Assembly (NCBI RefSeq): GCF_004519305.1
Contig: NZ_SOZA01000010.1
Location: 62,001-126,000 of the forward strand
From: Pseudomonas sp. RIT623
GTDB taxonomy: Bacteria; Pseudomonadota; Gammaproteobacteria; Pseudomonadales; Pseudomonadaceae
Direction of reading: 5' to 3'
DNA: 64,000 nt
The notes under the pieces were generated by a model. That model was not told where the DNA came from, searched no databases, and saw only the letters and a program-made list of their open reading frames with translations. Position 1 is the stretch's first letter; each line of letters starts with the position of its first letter. Below are positions 53,151 to 62,386 of this stretch, in pieces. The position numbers were made by a program, and so were the translations under genes.

Positions 53151-54488
53151 AGCCTGGCCCTTGACCGTCGCTTCGCGCGGCCGCGGCGCGCGTACCCGGC
53201 TGATCAGCAGCGCGCCGAGCAGCGCCGGCACGGCGCAGAAGAAGAAAATTTGCTCCACTGGCATGTGCAAGGTCAGCAGCAGGCTGCCAAGCAAAGGTCC
53301 GAGGATCGAGCCGAAGCGCCCGACGCCCAGAGCCCAGCCTGTGCCGGTGGCGCGCACCTGGGCCGGATAGAAGTTGCTGACGAAGGCATTGAGCGTCAAC
53401 TGCCCACCGATGATGCAGAAGCCAGCGGCGAACACACTGGGCACCAGCCAGCGTGGGTCGTCATGGTTGACGCCGACCAGCACGCTGAACAGCGCCGCCC
53501 CCAGCAGCACGCCGGCCAGCAGGTGGGCCTTGTTGGCCATGCGGTCGGCGCACCAGGCCAGGCACACCGCGCCGAAGGTGCCGGCGAACAGGAACAGCGA
53601 AGTCACCAGGTTGGCCTGGTTCAGCGCCAGCCCGCTTTCCTGCAGCAGCGACGGCAGCCAGCTGATCATGAAGTACAACAGGATCAAACTGACAAAGAAG
53701 GTGCTCCACAGCAGCAGCGTGGGCCGGGCGAACCCCTCGCGAAACAGCGCCACCACGGTGAGCTTGCTGTCAGCCGGCTCGTCGCTGGCGATGCGCGCCG
53801 CCGGTACCTGCCAGCCCGGCAGCAGGCGAGCGGTGACCCGCTGCAGCCGCGCATAGGGCGGGGCGTCACGCAGCAGGCGCGGCAGCGACTCGGGCAGGAA
53901 CAGCGCCAGGAACGGGAACAGCAGCAAGGGTGCCACGCCGCCGGCGAGGAACACTGCCTGCCAGCCGTAATGATCGATAAAGCCCGCGGCGACGAAGCCC
54001 CCAGCAGCGCCACCCAGCGAGAAACCGCAGGCCGCCAGGGTGACCATCAAGGTGCGCAGGCGGGGCGGCGCATAGTCGGCCATCAGCGCCATGGCGCTGG
54101 GCATCGCACCGCCCATGCCGATACCGCAGAGAAAGCGCGCCAGCATCAGGCTGTCGAGGGAAGTGGCGAACACCATCAGCAGCGTCAGGCTGGCGTACAG
54201 CAGCACGCAGCACAGCAGCACCCGGCGCACGCCGAAGCGGTCGGCCAGTGGCGTCACCGCCAGCGAACCGACCGTCAGCCCCAGCAGGTTGGCGCTGAAC
54301 ACCGGCCCGAAAGCGGCCTTTTCCAGGCCCCAGTCCTGGGCCAGCGCGGGGATCACATAGCCCAGTACCTGGGCGTCATAACCATCGGTGACCAACAGCA
54401 GGATCAACAGCAGCAGCAGGCGCCACTGGTAGGGTGACACCGGGCGCGCGTCTAGCGCCGCGCGAAAGCTGGCTATCTGGTTGTGCAT
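53139..54488 (-). CDS. AAHS-family MFS transporter for aromatic acids (PcaK-like)
   Basis: This is a 449-residue 12-helix transporter. The AAHS signature Asp in TDGYDAQVLGYVIPAL (first helix, about 38) is present, and LADRFGVRRVLL is the MFS motif A. The start at 54488 has a GGTACC-type upstream region; an in-frame extension would add residues encoded by REP sequence. It lies next to the homogentisate pathway genes on the same strand, so uptake of an aromatic precursor such as 4-hydroxyphenylpyruvate or homogentisate is a reasonable guess. Confidence 0.9.
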   Translation of the reverse strand: MHNQIASFRAALDARPVSPYQWRLLLLLILLLVTDGYDAQVLGYVIPALAQDWGLEKAAFGPVFSANLLGLTVGSLAVTPLADRFGVRRVLLCCVLLYASLTLLMVFATSLDSLMLARFLCGIGMGGAMPSAMALMADYAPPRLRTLMVTLAACGFSLGGAAGGFVAAGFIDHYGWQAVFLAGGVAPLLLFPFLALFLPESLPRLLRDAPPYARLQRVTARLLPGWQVPAARIASDEPADSKLTVVALFREGFARPTLLLWSTFFVSLILLYFMISWLPSLLQESGLALNQANLVTSLFLFAGTFGAVCLAWCADRMANKAHLLAGVLLGAALFSVLVGVNHDDPRWLVPSVFAAGFCIIGGQLTLNAFVSNFYPAQVRATGTGWALGVGRFGSILGPLLGSLLLTLHMPVEQIFFFCAVPALLGALLISRVRAPRPREATVKGQALVD

Positions 54489-54537
54489 CGCAAGGTACCT
54501 GTCTTTTATTTTTATGTCATTGGGTCGCGATGGTAGT

Positions 54538-54623
54538 TGTAGGAGCCGGCTTGCCGGCGAACCAGGCACCACGGTGCATGGCACCGGCCGTGCCGGTGTT
54601 CGCCGGCAAGCCGGCTCCTACAG
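54538..54623. repeat. REP pair between maiA and the MFS gene
   Basis: Inverted TTGTAGGAGCCGGCTTGCCG units about 40 bp apart with a GGCACCACGGTGCATGGCACCGGCCGTGCC palindromic spacer. Confidence 0.9.
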
Positions 54624-54638
54624 AGTCCGCGCATGCGG

Positions 54639-55268
54639 TCAGTTGGGGGTGTCGGGCTGCCTCGCCGGGTGGGCTTTCTGGAAGGCCGGGTGTTGCTCGG
54701 CCAGGGCGGCCACCCGGCGAATGCGCGGGTAGCCACCGAGGTCGATGTTGAAACGCTCGGCCGCGTACAGCTGCGGGATCAGGTAGACGTCAGCCACGCC
54801 GGGCGTCGCCCCGAAGCAGAAGCCGTCATCGCCGATCAGTTGCTCCACCGCCGCCAGCCCCTGGCTGATCCAGTGGCCGATCCACTGGTTGACCTGGGCC
54901 TCGTCGTGCCCCAACTGACGCAGCTGGTTGAGCACGCTGACGTTGTGCAACGGGTGGATATCGCAGCCGATGATCGCCGCCACGCCGCGCACCCTGGCCC
55001 GGGCTTCGGGCGCACTGGGCAGCAGTGGCGTTTGCGGGAAGGCTTCCTCCAGGTATTCGATGATCGCCGGCGACTGCACCAGCAACTCGCCAGCGTCAGT
55101 ACGCAGGGCCGGCACCCGCCCTTGCGGGTTGAGCGCCAGGTAGTCCGCGCCGCGCTGCTCGCCCTTGAGCAAGTTCACAGGCAGGGCCTGGTAATCCAGG
55201 CCCTTGAGTGCCAGGGCAATGCGTACTCGATACGATGAAGTGGAACGGTAGTAGGTGAACAGTTCCAT
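54639..55268 (-). CDS. maiA: MaiA, maleylacetoacetate isomerase (zeta-class GST)
   Basis: This is a 209-residue glutathione-dependent isomerase converting maleylacetoacetate to fumarylacetoacetate in tyrosine/phenylalanine breakdown. The zeta-class active site SSSxR is present as STSSYRVRIALALKG (Ser/Ser/Arg at about 9-14). The start at 55268 follows GAGGGCAGGGCA; a longer frame has no ribosome site. It is the last gene of the hmgA-fahA-maiA operon, 13 bp after fahA. Confidence 0.94.
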   Translation of the reverse strand: MELFTYYRSTSSYRVRIALALKGLDYQALPVNLLKGEQRGADYLALNPQGRVPALRTDAGELLVQSPAIIEYLEEAFPQTPLLPSAPEARARVRGVAAIIGCDIHPLHNVSVLNQLRQLGHDEAQVNQWIGHWISQGLAAVEQLIGDDGFCFGATPGVADVYLIPQLYAAERFNIDLGGYPRIRRVAALAEQHPAFQKAHPARQPDTPN

Positions 55269-55281
55269 TGCCCTGCCCTCC

Positions 55282-56574
55282 TCAGTTGGCGGCGACGACA
55301 GTGCCACGGCACTCGCCGAAGCCGATGCTGGCCACGCCGTCGCGCACGCAACGGGCGCGCAGGATTAGCTCGTCGCCGTCCTCGAGGAACTTGCGCACCT
55401 CGCCGCTGGCCAGTTCCACCGGGTGCTTGCCGCCCTCGGTGATCTCCAGCAGGCTGCCGAACGAGCCCGGAGCCGCGCCCGACAGGGTGCCCGAGCCGAA
55501 CAGGTCGCCCGGCTGCAACTGGCAACCGTTGACGCTGTGGTGGGCGACCATCTGTGCCACGGTCCAGTACATGCTGCGGGTGTTGCTCAGGGTCAGGCGC
55601 TGGGCCGGCAGGTTCTGCTCGCGCATGCGCGCGGTCAGCAGCAGCACTTCCAGCTCGATATCGAAAGCACCGCCAGCCTGGTCGCGCGCGTCCAGCAGGT
55701 ACGACAGCGGCTGCGGGTCACCCTCGGCACGCGCCGGCTGAGCGCAGCGGAATGGCTCCAGGGCCTCGGCGGTGACCACCCAAGGCGAGACGCTGGTAAT
55801 GAAGCTCTTGGACAGGAACGGGCCCAGTGGCTGGTATTCCCAAGCCTGGATATCGCGTGCCGACCAGTCGTTGAGCAAGCAATAGCCGGCCACGTGCTCG
55901 GCGGCGTCGCCGATCGCGATCGCCTGGCCCATCTCGTTACCCTGGCCAATCCAGATACCCAGCTCCAGTTCGTAGTCCAGGCGCGCGCAGGGACCGAAGC
56001 TCGGCTCGGTCTGGCCGGCCGGCAGGGTCTGGCCCTTGGGGCGGCGCACGTCGGTGCCGGACGGGCGAATGGTCGAGGCGCGGCCGTGGTAGCCGATCGG
56101 CACGTACTTGTAGTTGGGCAACAGCGGGTTGTCCGGGCGGAACAGCTTGCCGACGTTCTTGGCGTGCTCGATGCCGACGTAGAAGTCGGTGTAGTCACCG
56201 ATCTTCGCCGGCAGGTGCAGCTCGCATTCGCTGGCCGGATGCAGGGCGGCTTTCAGCGCGCCCTGGTGCTCGCTACCTTCGCCCAGCAGCGCCAGCAGGC
56301 GCTCGCGCAGGGCCACGCGGGCCGTGCGGCCGAGGGCGAAGAAGGCGTTCAGCGCGCCACCGACGGTGGCCTCGACGGCGGCCTTGGCCGCGCCGTCGAA
56401 CAGGCCGGCGGCCAGCACCGCTTCAAGGTCGAGGATGGCGTCGCCGATGGCCACGCCACAACGCGGTGCCTGGCCTGGCCGGCTGAAGATGCCCAGCGGC
56501 AGGTTCTGCAGCGGGAAGTCGCGGTGCCCGTTGGCGTGCTCGACCCAGCTACGGGCAATGGCGGTGTGGTTCAT
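55282..56574 (-). CDS. fahA: FahA, fumarylacetoacetase
   Basis: This is a 430-residue hydrolase splitting fumarylacetoacetate into fumarate and acetoacetate. The active-site blocks DYTDFYVGIEHAKNVG, YKYVPIGYHGRAS (catalytic His) and the metal-binding ELELGIW and NDWSARDIQAWEYQPLGPF match the family, as does the length. It lies between hmgA (3-bp gap) and maiA. Confidence 0.95.
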   Translation of the reverse strand: MNHTAIARSWVEHANGHRDFPLQNLPLGIFSRPGQAPRCGVAIGDAILDLEAVLAAGLFDGAAKAAVEATVGGALNAFFALGRTARVALRERLLALLGEGSEHQGALKAALHPASECELHLPAKIGDYTDFYVGIEHAKNVGKLFRPDNPLLPNYKYVPIGYHGRASTIRPSGTDVRRPKGQTLPAGQTEPSFGPCARLDYELELGIWIGQGNEMGQAIAIGDAAEHVAGYCLLNDWSARDIQAWEYQPLGPFLSKSFITSVSPWVVTAEALEPFRCAQPARAEGDPQPLSYLLDARDQAGGAFDIELEVLLLTARMREQNLPAQRLTLSNTRSMYWTVAQMVAHHSVNGCQLQPGDLFGSGTLSGAAPGSFGSLLEITEGGKHPVELASGEVRKFLEDGDELILRARCVRDGVASIGFGECRGTVVAAN

Positions 56575-56577
56575 CGG

Positions 56578-57879
56578 TTATCTCCGGTTCGGGTTGAAGG
56601 TGCTCGGCAAGGTGGCCCAGCAACTATCGTAGTCGGCCTGCAGTTGCGGGCTTTCGAGGGCCTGAAGGCTCGGGCGCAGCACTTGGCTGGTCTCGAACAT
56701 GAAAGCCATGGTGTTGTCGATCTTGTGCGGTGCCAGGTCGGCGGCGATGGCCTTGTCGCAGGTTTCGGCGTCCGGGCCATGGGCGCTCATCACCCCATGC
56801 AGCGAGGCGCCACCGGGCAGGAAGCCTTCGGCCTTGGCATCGTAGGCGCCCTGGATCAGGCCCATGAACTCGTTCATCAGGTTGCGGTGGAACCATGGTG
56901 GACGGAAGGTGTTCTCGGCCACCATCCAGCGCGGCGGGAAGATCACGAAGTCCATGTTGGCCATGCCATGCACGCTGGTCGGCGAAGTCAGCACGGTGAA
57001 GATCGACGGATCGGGGTGGTCGAAGCTGACCGTGCCAATGGTGTTGAAGCGGCGCAGGTCGTATTTGTACGGCACGTTGCTGCCGTGCCAGGCGACCACG
57101 TCCAGCGGCGAATGTTGCAGCTCGCAGCCCCAGTGCTCGCCGAGGAACTTCTGCACCAGCTGGACGGGGCCTGTGGCCTCTTCGTAATGCGCCACCGGGG
57201 TGAGGAAGTCCCGCGGGTTGGCCAGGCCGTTGCTGCCGATTGGGCCGAGGTCTGGGATACGTAGCGGCGCGCCGTGGTTCTCGGCGATATAGCCGCGGGC
57301 CTGGGCGTCGAGCAGTTCGACACGGAATTTCATGCCGCGCGGAATCACCGCGATTTCCAGCGGCTCGACTTCGAGCACACCCAGTTCGGTGGCGATGCGC
57401 AGGCGCCCGTGCTCGGGCACCAGCAGCAGTTCACCGTCGGCGTTGAAAAACACCCGCTCCATGGAGCGGTTGGCGCGGTAGATATAGATGCTCACGCCCG
57501 CCGGTTTTTCCGACGCCGAGTTGGCCACCATCGGCAGCCAGCCATCGATGAAATCGGTGGGCTCGGCCGGCATCGGCTGGGGACTCCAGCGCAGGCGGTT
57601 GGGATTGACCGGGCCCAAGGCACCGGTCAGCGGTTGGCGCGCCAGGCGCTCGAAGCGCGGGTGCAGCGCCGAGGGGCGGATGCGGTACAACCAGGTGCGA
57701 CGCAGCTCGCTGCGGGTCATGGTGAACGCGGTGCCCGACAGCAGTTCGGCATACAGCCCATAGGGCGCCTGCTGCGGCGAGTTCTGTCCCACCGGCAAGG
57801 CGCCCGGCAAGGCTTCGCTGGCGAATTCGTTGCCGAAGCCGCTCAAGTACTGAAGTTCAAGGGATGTAGCGCGGGTCAT
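56578..57879 (-). CDS. hmgA: HmgA, homogentisate 1,2-dioxygenase
   Basis: This is a 433-residue Fe(II) dioxygenase that opens the homogentisate ring. Iron ligands are His331, Glu337 and His367 (motifs FHRNLMNE and SAHGPD), offset by four from the human enzyme. The start at 57879 gives the length reported for P. putida HmgA. It is the first gene of the operon and is controlled by HmgR through the operator at 57978-57994. Loss of this gene is known to give a pyomelanin phenotype. Confidence 0.97.
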   Translation of the reverse strand: MTRATSLELQYLSGFGNEFASEALPGALPVGQNSPQQAPYGLYAELLSGTAFTMTRSELRRTWLYRIRPSALHPRFERLARQPLTGALGPVNPNRLRWSPQPMPAEPTDFIDGWLPMVANSASEKPAGVSIYIYRANRSMERVFFNADGELLLVPEHGRLRIATELGVLEVEPLEIAVIPRGMKFRVELLDAQARGYIAENHGAPLRIPDLGPIGSNGLANPRDFLTPVAHYEEATGPVQLVQKFLGEHWGCELQHSPLDVVAWHGSNVPYKYDLRRFNTIGTVSFDHPDPSIFTVLTSPTSVHGMANMDFVIFPPRWMVAENTFRPPWFHRNLMNEFMGLIQGAYDAKAEGFLPGGASLHGVMSAHGPDAETCDKAIAADLAPHKIDNTMAFMFETSQVLRPSLQALESPQLQADYDSCWATLPSTFNPNRR

Positions 57880-57977
57880 CGGTGCCTCCGGGCTGCTGGG
57901 AGCCGTTGCGGGCAGCTGGCTGCGAGCCCGATCCTGAAACCGGCACCTAGGGCGGCAGCGCGTCTGCATTGTTTTTA

Positions 57978-57994
57978 TCGTAATCAGATTACGA
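57978..57994. promoter_or_regulatory. HmgR operator (perfect 17-bp palindrome)
   Basis: TCGTAATCAGATTACGA is a perfect palindrome around a central base, and its reverse complement equals the operator published for P. putida HmgR as recalled. It lies in the 190-bp hmgA/hmgR intergenic region. A further half-site-like AACGTAAT starts about 57997. Confidence 0.93.
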
Positions 57995-58069
57995 ATAACG
58001 TAATTTGCTCCTGCACGGGCGTCAAGCTATAAAGGCGCCACCCTGTAAAATCCGCATAGAAGCCCCCCC

Positions 58070-58852
58070 ATGGCCAAAGCCAGCAGCAGCGCCGACAACG
58101 GCAAACAAAAGGTCCGTTCGGCGGAAGTCGGCACCGACATCCTCAAGGCCCTGGCCGAGCTCTCCCCGTCCACCTCGCTGTCGCGCCTGGCCGAGCATGT
58201 ACAGATGCCGGCGAGCAAGGTCCACCGCTACCTGCAGGCACTGATCGCCAGCGGCTTCGCCGAGCAGGACCCGGCCACCAACCACTACGGACTGGGCCGC
58301 GAGGCATTGCGGGTAGGCATGGCGGCGCTGGGCAGCATCGATGTGCTCAAGGTCGCGGCATTGCCACTGTCGCAGCTGCGTGACGAGCTCAACGAAAGCT
58401 GTTTCATCGCGGTATGGGGTAACCAGGGTGCGACCGTGGTCAGCATCGAACCGGCGGTGCGCGCGGTGACGGTGGTGACCCAGATCGGCTCGGTGCTGCC
58501 ACTGCTCAGTTCGTCCACCGGGTTGGTGTTCGCCGCGCACCTGCCAGAGCGGGAAACCGTGGAGCTGCGCGATCGGGAACTGGCGGCGCTGAAGCACGGC
58601 GCCGATGCCTATACGCCATTGCTTGCGCAGATCCGCCAGCGCGGCCTGCACCATGTGCATGGTTTGCTGATGCCTGGGGTGGATGCGTTGTCCGCGCCCA
58701 TCTTCAACGCCATGGGCCAGGTCGCCGCGGTGATGACCGTGGTCGGGCCGACGTCGATCTTCCATGCCGACGAGCAAGGGCCGGCAGCGCAACGCCTGCT
58801 GGCGGCGACAGGGGCTGTCAGCAGGCGGATGGGGCATGAGGCAGCGTCCTGA
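58070..58852 (+). CDS. hmgR: HmgR, IclR-family repressor of homogentisate catabolism
   Basis: This is a 260-residue IclR-type regulator: the winged helix-turn-helix is at about 22-80 (LADHLQMPASKVHRYL-like block LAEHVQMPASKVHRYLQAL) and the C-terminal effector domain follows. Divergent from hmgA and separated from it by the 17-bp palindrome. In P. putida HmgR is induced by homogentisate. The start may also be an upstream ATG in the same frame, but 58070 fits the family length. Confidence 0.94.
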   Translation: MAKASSSADNGKQKVRSAEVGTDILKALAELSPSTSLSRLAEHVQMPASKVHRYLQALIASGFAEQDPATNHYGLGREALRVGMAALGSIDVLKVAALPLSQLRDELNESCFIAVWGNQGATVVSIEPAVRAVTVVTQIGSVLPLLSSSTGLVFAAHLPERETVELRDRELAALKHGADAYTPLLAQIRQRGLHHVHGLLMPGVDALSAPIFNAMGQVAAVMTVVGPTSIFHADEQGPAAQRLLAATGAVSRRMGHEAAS

Positions 58853-58890
58853 TCGGTTCAACAGCCCATTACCGCTGCTCGTACCTCACT

Positions 58891-61800
58891 TCAATGCATG
58901 AGGCGCACCTGGTGCTGCCGGTTAACAGACAATTGCGTGAACCACTTCAGCTCTTGCTTGAATTCACCATAAAGCTGCTTGGTCGGGAGGCGTCCGGCAT
59001 CCAGCAACACATCATGCTTCTCGTACATCGTCTTGAGCGTCTGGTATTGCTGCTTGAGCCATAGACTCAGCGTGGATGAAGGCCCGGGGAACAGGGACGA
59101 CCAGAGTTTGCTGCCTTGGTCGAATAGCCGGTTACCGTAGACCTTCAGCACGTCGGTGAGCCCTGGCAGGTTGCCGACGCCTTTGAGCAGCGCGAGCAGG
59201 GCCACGGTCTTGTCGCCATCGCGTAGCGCCACGAGGCTATTGTAGAACCCGACCCCAGCCTTGATGAAGCCCAACACGACACGCGCGGGCGGGAAAACCA
59301 AGGCTACGACATCCGCCACCAGGCCGACCAGCCACAACACTTCCTGGGTAATGCGCCTCGCCGCACTGTAGGCGTCACGTTGCGCCTCAGCCAACAGGCG
59401 CTTGATGCGCTGGCGCAAGGCTACCGACAGGTCGCGGATGTTGTACAGCACTTGCAACGACTGGACGATTCTGAAGTCCCCCGTCTCGCCCGAGCCATCG
59501 TCGACGTCATCATTGCGCACATCCTCGTTCAATTCGCGGATCAGCAGTTCATCATCAACCGTGACGTGTTCGTAGACCCACTCCTGCATGGCGTCGCCAC
59601 GCCATTGCTCGACGAAATCACCGACCGTGTACAGGTAGCCGCCTTGCGGCCCATCGCTGAGATAGATCAATGTGCCCTGGGCCTGTGACGATTGCAGCAG
59701 GTACCCACCGACCACACCGGCACCATTGATTTTCAGCTCAGCCAGGCGGCAGTCCTCAACGAAGCTGCCCTGGTGAAAACGCATGCAGACCGGTGTCAGC
59801 CAGCCGGCATGCGCGCTGCTAAGGCGCCCGCTCTGCAGCGCCAGCAGACTATCCCGTTGAATTTTCATGCCCGTAATATGGCGGTGCAGCGCCAAAGGCC
59901 TGGATTGAGCGTCCCCCTCTGGGTCGAGGTAACTGCGGCGAATCATGGCACAGTAGCCCTCACCCAACTTGGCGGCGCGGATGTAGCCATCGATGGCCTG
60001 GACATCCAAGTGCGACAAGTCCTGGCCAACGCTGGAAGAGATCCGGGCGAAATCCTTGAAGTTGAAATCTGCCGGGTATCCAGTGGCCACCACGTGGGTC
60101 AACGACTGGCGTACGCCATCCTCCAACTCGACCAGCACGGTATCGGCATCGATCCACCCGCCTGGGTTGCCTGGGTAGCGGTTGATGCGCTCGCTGACTT
60201 GGTCACGGGCATAGGCCATGAAGGTCTGGACCTCGGCAACCACCTGATAATCGGTCATGAGCACGCGCAGTTCGTGATCGAGATCCACAACGCGTCGTTG
60301 CAGGGCCTCGTCCGGCTTGCCGCGCACCGGCGGTCGAACGGGTTCAAGATCGTCGACAATCTTCAGCACCCTCAGGTCCGTCCAATGCTGGAGCAGTTGC
60401 TCCCAACCCTCAATGTCTCGCGCATGCACAGTGATCGTCTCGTGGGACCATTCTTGCGGCAGCCTGGCAATCTGCCGCAGATACCGGGTCAACGCCGGGC
60501 GCTGGGCGTGCTGGACATGCTCGACAAGGTAGTCGCGCCCATTCGGGGTCGCGGTCAGTGCGCCCAGTGCGAAACTCAATTGCCCGCAAGAGTTGAACGC
60601 CTGGACATCGCCCGCCGGCGACCCCGGTGCATACAGCACATGGATATCGTCGTTATACAGATACAGGTGATCGGTCAGCAGCATTTCACCATTGATGGCC
60701 AACCATGCCACATTGACCGTGCCCGCATAGGACGGCTGCATAGCCTGCTCGAACAAGGCGATGGCCCGGCGGTCGATGCCCTGGAAGTCCGCGGCCTGCC
60801 AGGCAAGTTGCAGCCTTGCCTGCAGCGCCTTGCCCAATAGGTGCTTGATCCAATCGCTTGCATAGGCTTGCTCGACCTGCTCGACGTAACCCTGTTGTAG
60901 CTGCAGCTCATCGGCAAGCGTCGAGACGCCACCCTGCCCCAGGGCACCACGCAACTCCTCATGCTGGATCGTCACGCTCAAGCGCTCACCGTGGTAGGCA
61001 CCACCACAGACCCACTCGAGCAGTGACACCACCTGGAGCGGCGCATCCGGGGTGAAGTCATGGTTGATATGCAATTGCACATCATCGGCTGCCAACGCTG
61101 GAAAACCTTGATCGGTCAACCAAAGGCCGATACGACGACCGGCATAGTCATGGAAATCGCCAGTCCCCGATTGCTGGGCCAACTGCGCCTCAGCCTCGCC
61201 CACCGCTTGCTCGAGCGACGCGAGCTGCTCGGCCTCGGCGTGCGACAGGTTGCGCAACCAATCCGGCGACAGATCCGTGCGCAACGCGCCCATGACCTCA
61301 ACCACACTCCCCTGCAATTGCTCGAACCAGGCGTCGAGGGTCACAGCGGCTTCACCTGTTTGCTCGGCCGCCAGGGCCTTGATGACCAACTGGCGTTGCA
61401 ACCAGCGCATCGCGTCGACCAGGAAGGTCTCGAGGGGCACCGCCAACGGCGTCAACCTCAGCTCGACGGCATCAGCGTGCGCTAACACCTCGCGCGCTTG
61501 CTCAGAGAGCGCCTGCTGCCAGCAACCGTCAGTGCGCAGGTAGGCGAGCAGCGAGTAAGCCATGCGTGGAAGCGTATCGAACCAGACCGACGCCCCCACG
61601 CCATGGAGAATAAACGGTTCCTCATCATCGAACTGGCTGTGGCGCAGCGCGAGGAAGCCCGGCACAGGTACCTCCTCACCCGCGTCTGTCACCAGAGAAA
61701 CAGACGCGACCGACGGATCAGCATCCGGCAGCAAGGCCTCTATGTCAGCTCTCGGGGCGCCCCGGCGCAGGGCGCGGGCACGTACCTGCAGCGTCAGCAA

Positions 61801-62043
61801 CGCTCGCAGTTGTTCAGCTACCCCTGCAGACTCCTGCCCCCACCACTGGTCAGCGGCCGACTGCCATTGGTCATCCAGCCAGCGCGCGGGCTCGTCAATA
61901 GGCGCATCACGCGGTGGCAGCCCCGGCGCCAGGGCCATTCGCGCCTGTAGCAACAGGGTCAAGACGATAAATGCACTCAGCACCTGTTGATCAGCGACCG
62001 GCGAAACGGCAGAAGGGACGGCAAGGGGGAAATGTGAACTCAT
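58891..62043 (-). CDS. Large toxin-like protein (DUF6543 / dermonecrotic-toxin-domain-like), function unknown
   Basis: This is a 1050-residue protein with no signal peptide. The sequence is rich in Gln/Leu/Ala helices and has features seen in large Pseudomonas proteins labelled dermonecrotic toxin domain (DUF6543): ALTRYLRQIARLPQEW and EWSHETITVHARDI-like text, IRRSYLDPEG and a hydrophobic hairpin near residues 900-940 (VLWLVGLVADVVALVFP; VVLGFIKAGVGFYNSL) that could be a pore or translocation segment. The recall of this family is approximate. It ends soon after that hairpin, so the effector domain usual at the C-terminus of longer relatives seems to be missing. GC content is visibly lower than in neighbours, which suggests transfer. 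No immunity or secretion gene is adjacent. Confidence 0.7.
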   Translation of the reverse strand: MSSHFPLAVPSAVSPVADQQVLSAFIVLTLLLQARMALAPGLPPRDAPIDEPARWLDDQWQSAADQWWGQESAGVAEQLRALLTLQVRARALRRGAPRADIEALLPDADPSVASVSLVTDAGEEVPVPGFLALRHSQFDDEEPFILHGVGASVWFDTLPRMAYSLLAYLRTDGCWQQALSEQAREVLAHADAVELRLTPLAVPLETFLVDAMRWLQRQLVIKALAAEQTGEAAVTLDAWFEQLQGSVVEVMGALRTDLSPDWLRNLSHAEAEQLASLEQAVGEAEAQLAQQSGTGDFHDYAGRRIGLWLTDQGFPALAADDVQLHINHDFTPDAPLQVVSLLEWVCGGAYHGERLSVTIQHEELRGALGQGGVSTLADELQLQQGYVEQVEQAYASDWIKHLLGKALQARLQLAWQAADFQGIDRRAIALFEQAMQPSYAGTVNVAWLAINGEMLLTDHLYLYNDDIHVLYAPGSPAGDVQAFNSCGQLSFALGALTATPNGRDYLVEHVQHAQRPALTRYLRQIARLPQEWSHETITVHARDIEGWEQLLQHWTDLRVLKIVDDLEPVRPPVRGKPDEALQRRVVDLDHELRVLMTDYQVVAEVQTFMAYARDQVSERINRYPGNPGGWIDADTVLVELEDGVRQSLTHVVATGYPADFNFKDFARISSSVGQDLSHLDVQAIDGYIRAAKLGEGYCAMIRRSYLDPEGDAQSRPLALHRHITGMKIQRDSLLALQSGRLSSAHAGWLTPVCMRFHQGSFVEDCRLAELKINGAGVVGGYLLQSSQAQGTLIYLSDGPQGGYLYTVGDFVEQWRGDAMQEWVYEHVTVDDELLIRELNEDVRNDDVDDGSGETGDFRIVQSLQVLYNIRDLSVALRQRIKRLLAEAQRDAYSAARRITQEVLWLVGLVADVVALVFPPARVVLGFIKAGVGFYNSLVALRDGDKTVALLALLKGVGNLPGLTDVLKVYGNRLFDQGSKLWSSLFPGPSSTLSLWLKQQYQTLKTMYEKHDVLLDAGRLPTKQLYGEFKQELKWFTQLSVNRQHQVRLMH

Positions 62044-62160
62044 GACTTCTATCTCAATGCAATGTAAGAAATTGCACAGTGCAGAAATCAGAAAACCCAG
62101 AGCGGATGGAAAGGCTCGCGCAGGAACCTACACTCCCCTAGGAAGGAACCACGAACAACG

Positions 62161-62386
62161 CGTCGGTGAACGCGGAAAACCTTGGGGATTATCACGGTTG
62201 ATGTAACAGAGAATGTCAAAAGCAGGTATTTTTCCCGCAGAACAATGTGCCTATTCTTACCTCGTTGGTTCGGCACGAAGGGCTCTCCCCCCCGCCTTTC
62301 GAGCCACCAAGGTTCACCGACGTTGATTTTGAAGCTCCTTGATCTAACGTCTCGATTGGCCGCTGCGGATGCAGCGGCCTTTTTTA
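62161..62386 (+). ncRNA. Candidate structured RNA with closing stem and intrinsic terminator
   Basis: CGTCGGTGAA at 62161-62170 pairs with 62313-62322, and CCTTGG at 62180-62185 pairs with CCAAGG at 62307-62312; a 9-nt bulge separates the two on the 5' side. This 16-bp stem encloses 121 nt that can form internal hairpins GTGCC/GGCAC (62247-62251 with 62271-62275) and GGCTC/GAGCC (62281-62285 with 62301-62305). A terminator follows at 62358-62386. No plus-strand gene is downstream. Identity is unknown. Confidence 0.4.
62358..62386 (+). terminator. Rho-independent terminator, plus strand
   Basis: A 9-bp stem GGCCGCTGC (62358-62366) with GCAGCGGCC (62371-62379), a 4-nt loop and a run of seven T residues after it. 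The T-run is only on the plus strand, yet both flanking genes are on the minus strand. A plus-strand transcript therefore has to start upstream. Confidence 0.9.

Noticed and set aside
62161..62322. tRNA, tmRNA or attachment-site explanation for the structured segment
   Set aside because: No cloverleaf, T-loop GTTCRA motif, CCA end or direct repeat could be found, and no integrase gene is nearby.
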